NCBI GenBank assembly: GCA_030592985.1 | Contig: JAUVIB010000224.1 | Location: 1-5,884 of the forward strand | Length of the DNA: 5,884 nucleotides | Direction: 5' to 3' | Origin: Calditrichaceae bacterium | Lineage (GTDB): Bacteria; Calditrichota; Calditrichia; Calditrichales; Calditrichaceae | Part shown: piece by piece, positions 5,668-5,884 of the stretch | Layout: every line of letters starts with the position of its first letter | Position numbering within the stretch: position 1 is the first letter of the stretch | Translations under genes and position numbers: made by a program | The notes under the pieces: generated by a model | The model's database searches: none | What the model saw: only the letters and a program-made list of their open reading frames with translations | Told to the model about the DNA's origin: nothing

Positions 5668-5703
5668 AATTTTTTAAACTTGTTCCACTGAATTTTTTAA
5701 ACT
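5668..5703. repeat. Two-copy 13 bp direct repeat
   Basis: AATTTTTTAAACT occurs at 5668-5680 and again at 5691-5703, with a period of 23 bases. The 10 bases between are not repeated after the second copy. With such low complexity it may be accidental or a small slippage product. Confidence 0.4.
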
Positions 5704-5884
5704 CAACTCGATTGAAAAACATCGAATCTCAAACAATAAAAAATCCAATCGTTTCACTTTGTTTAAAATTACTAACAAATTTTTTTAAGGCCACTTTATC
5801 ATTTAATAATTTATTTTATCCACCTGCCCGACTGAGTAGGGTGTGAATTCTAAGCTATGAGTAGTAAGAGATTAACGTAAAATA

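Larger units (their letters stand above)
5489..5884. other. Gene-free region upstream of rhaB to the window end
   Basis: I find no supportable gene on either strand in these 396 very AT-rich bases. They contain rhaB's ribosome-binding site, a dyad that could be an operator (5530-5541), a hairpin repeat (5610-5647), a 13 bp direct repeat (5668-5703) and a short CCTGCCCG...AGTAGGGT piece (5823-5842) resembling the MITE-like element's interior. No clear -35/-10 pair for rhaB could be chosen. Confidence 0.6.

Noticed and set aside
5668..5703. Direct repeats as a CRISPR array or replication iterons
   Set aside because: Only two copies of a 13 bp low-complexity word, with no further units and no cas or rep gene nearby.

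Overview
This window reads as a chromosomal segment of an AT-rich bacterium, most likely of the Bacteroidota/FCB assemblage (Bacteroidota, Ignavibacteriota, Calditrichota, Marinimicrobia and relatives). The main clue is a secreted outer-membrane beta-barrel protein with an 'FAQ' signal-peptide end and a terminal phenylalanine, with decayed relatives beside it. Good Shine-Dalgarno sequences precede most genes and there is a TTGATA-N17-TATACT promoter candidate. Typical Bacteroidota genes use these signals little, so a deeper FCB branch is a little more likely. This placement is inference.

Layout, left to right. Positions 1-138 are the C-terminal end of a nitroreductase-family flavoprotein. One base after its stop codon begins a 235 bp element with 19 bp terminal inverted repeats (140-374). 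It is MITE-like and its interior is built of hairpins and 'GTCATTGCGAG'-type dispersed-repeat sequence. Next is a complete M24 (Xaa-Pro dipeptidase-like) metallopeptidase (432-1610). A 315 bp gap carries a good promoter candidate and a small leader hairpin, and leads to a 265-residue protein combining TPRs with two four-cysteine clusters (1926-2723).

The remaining genes are on the minus strand. An intact outer-membrane beta-barrel gene (2930-3607) lies between two barrel gene remnants. One (3663-3812) is clearly the 3' end of a close paralogue, with nearly identical DNA in places. The other (2786-2920) is more divergent. Together they look like a decaying tandem array. A complete rhamnulokinase gene, rhaB (4013-5488), follows, with no other rhamnose genes in view. 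The final 396 bp have no gene, but hold a candidate operator near rhaB, a striking hairpin whose loop is complementary to sequence just downstream, and a short direct repeat.

The genes do not form one pathway: a peptide-turnover enzyme, a probable cytoplasmic scaffold or metal-binding protein, an envelope protein and a sugar kinase. The most unusual content is in the repeats and gene remnants. I see no defence system, CRISPR array, RNA gene or complete transposase.
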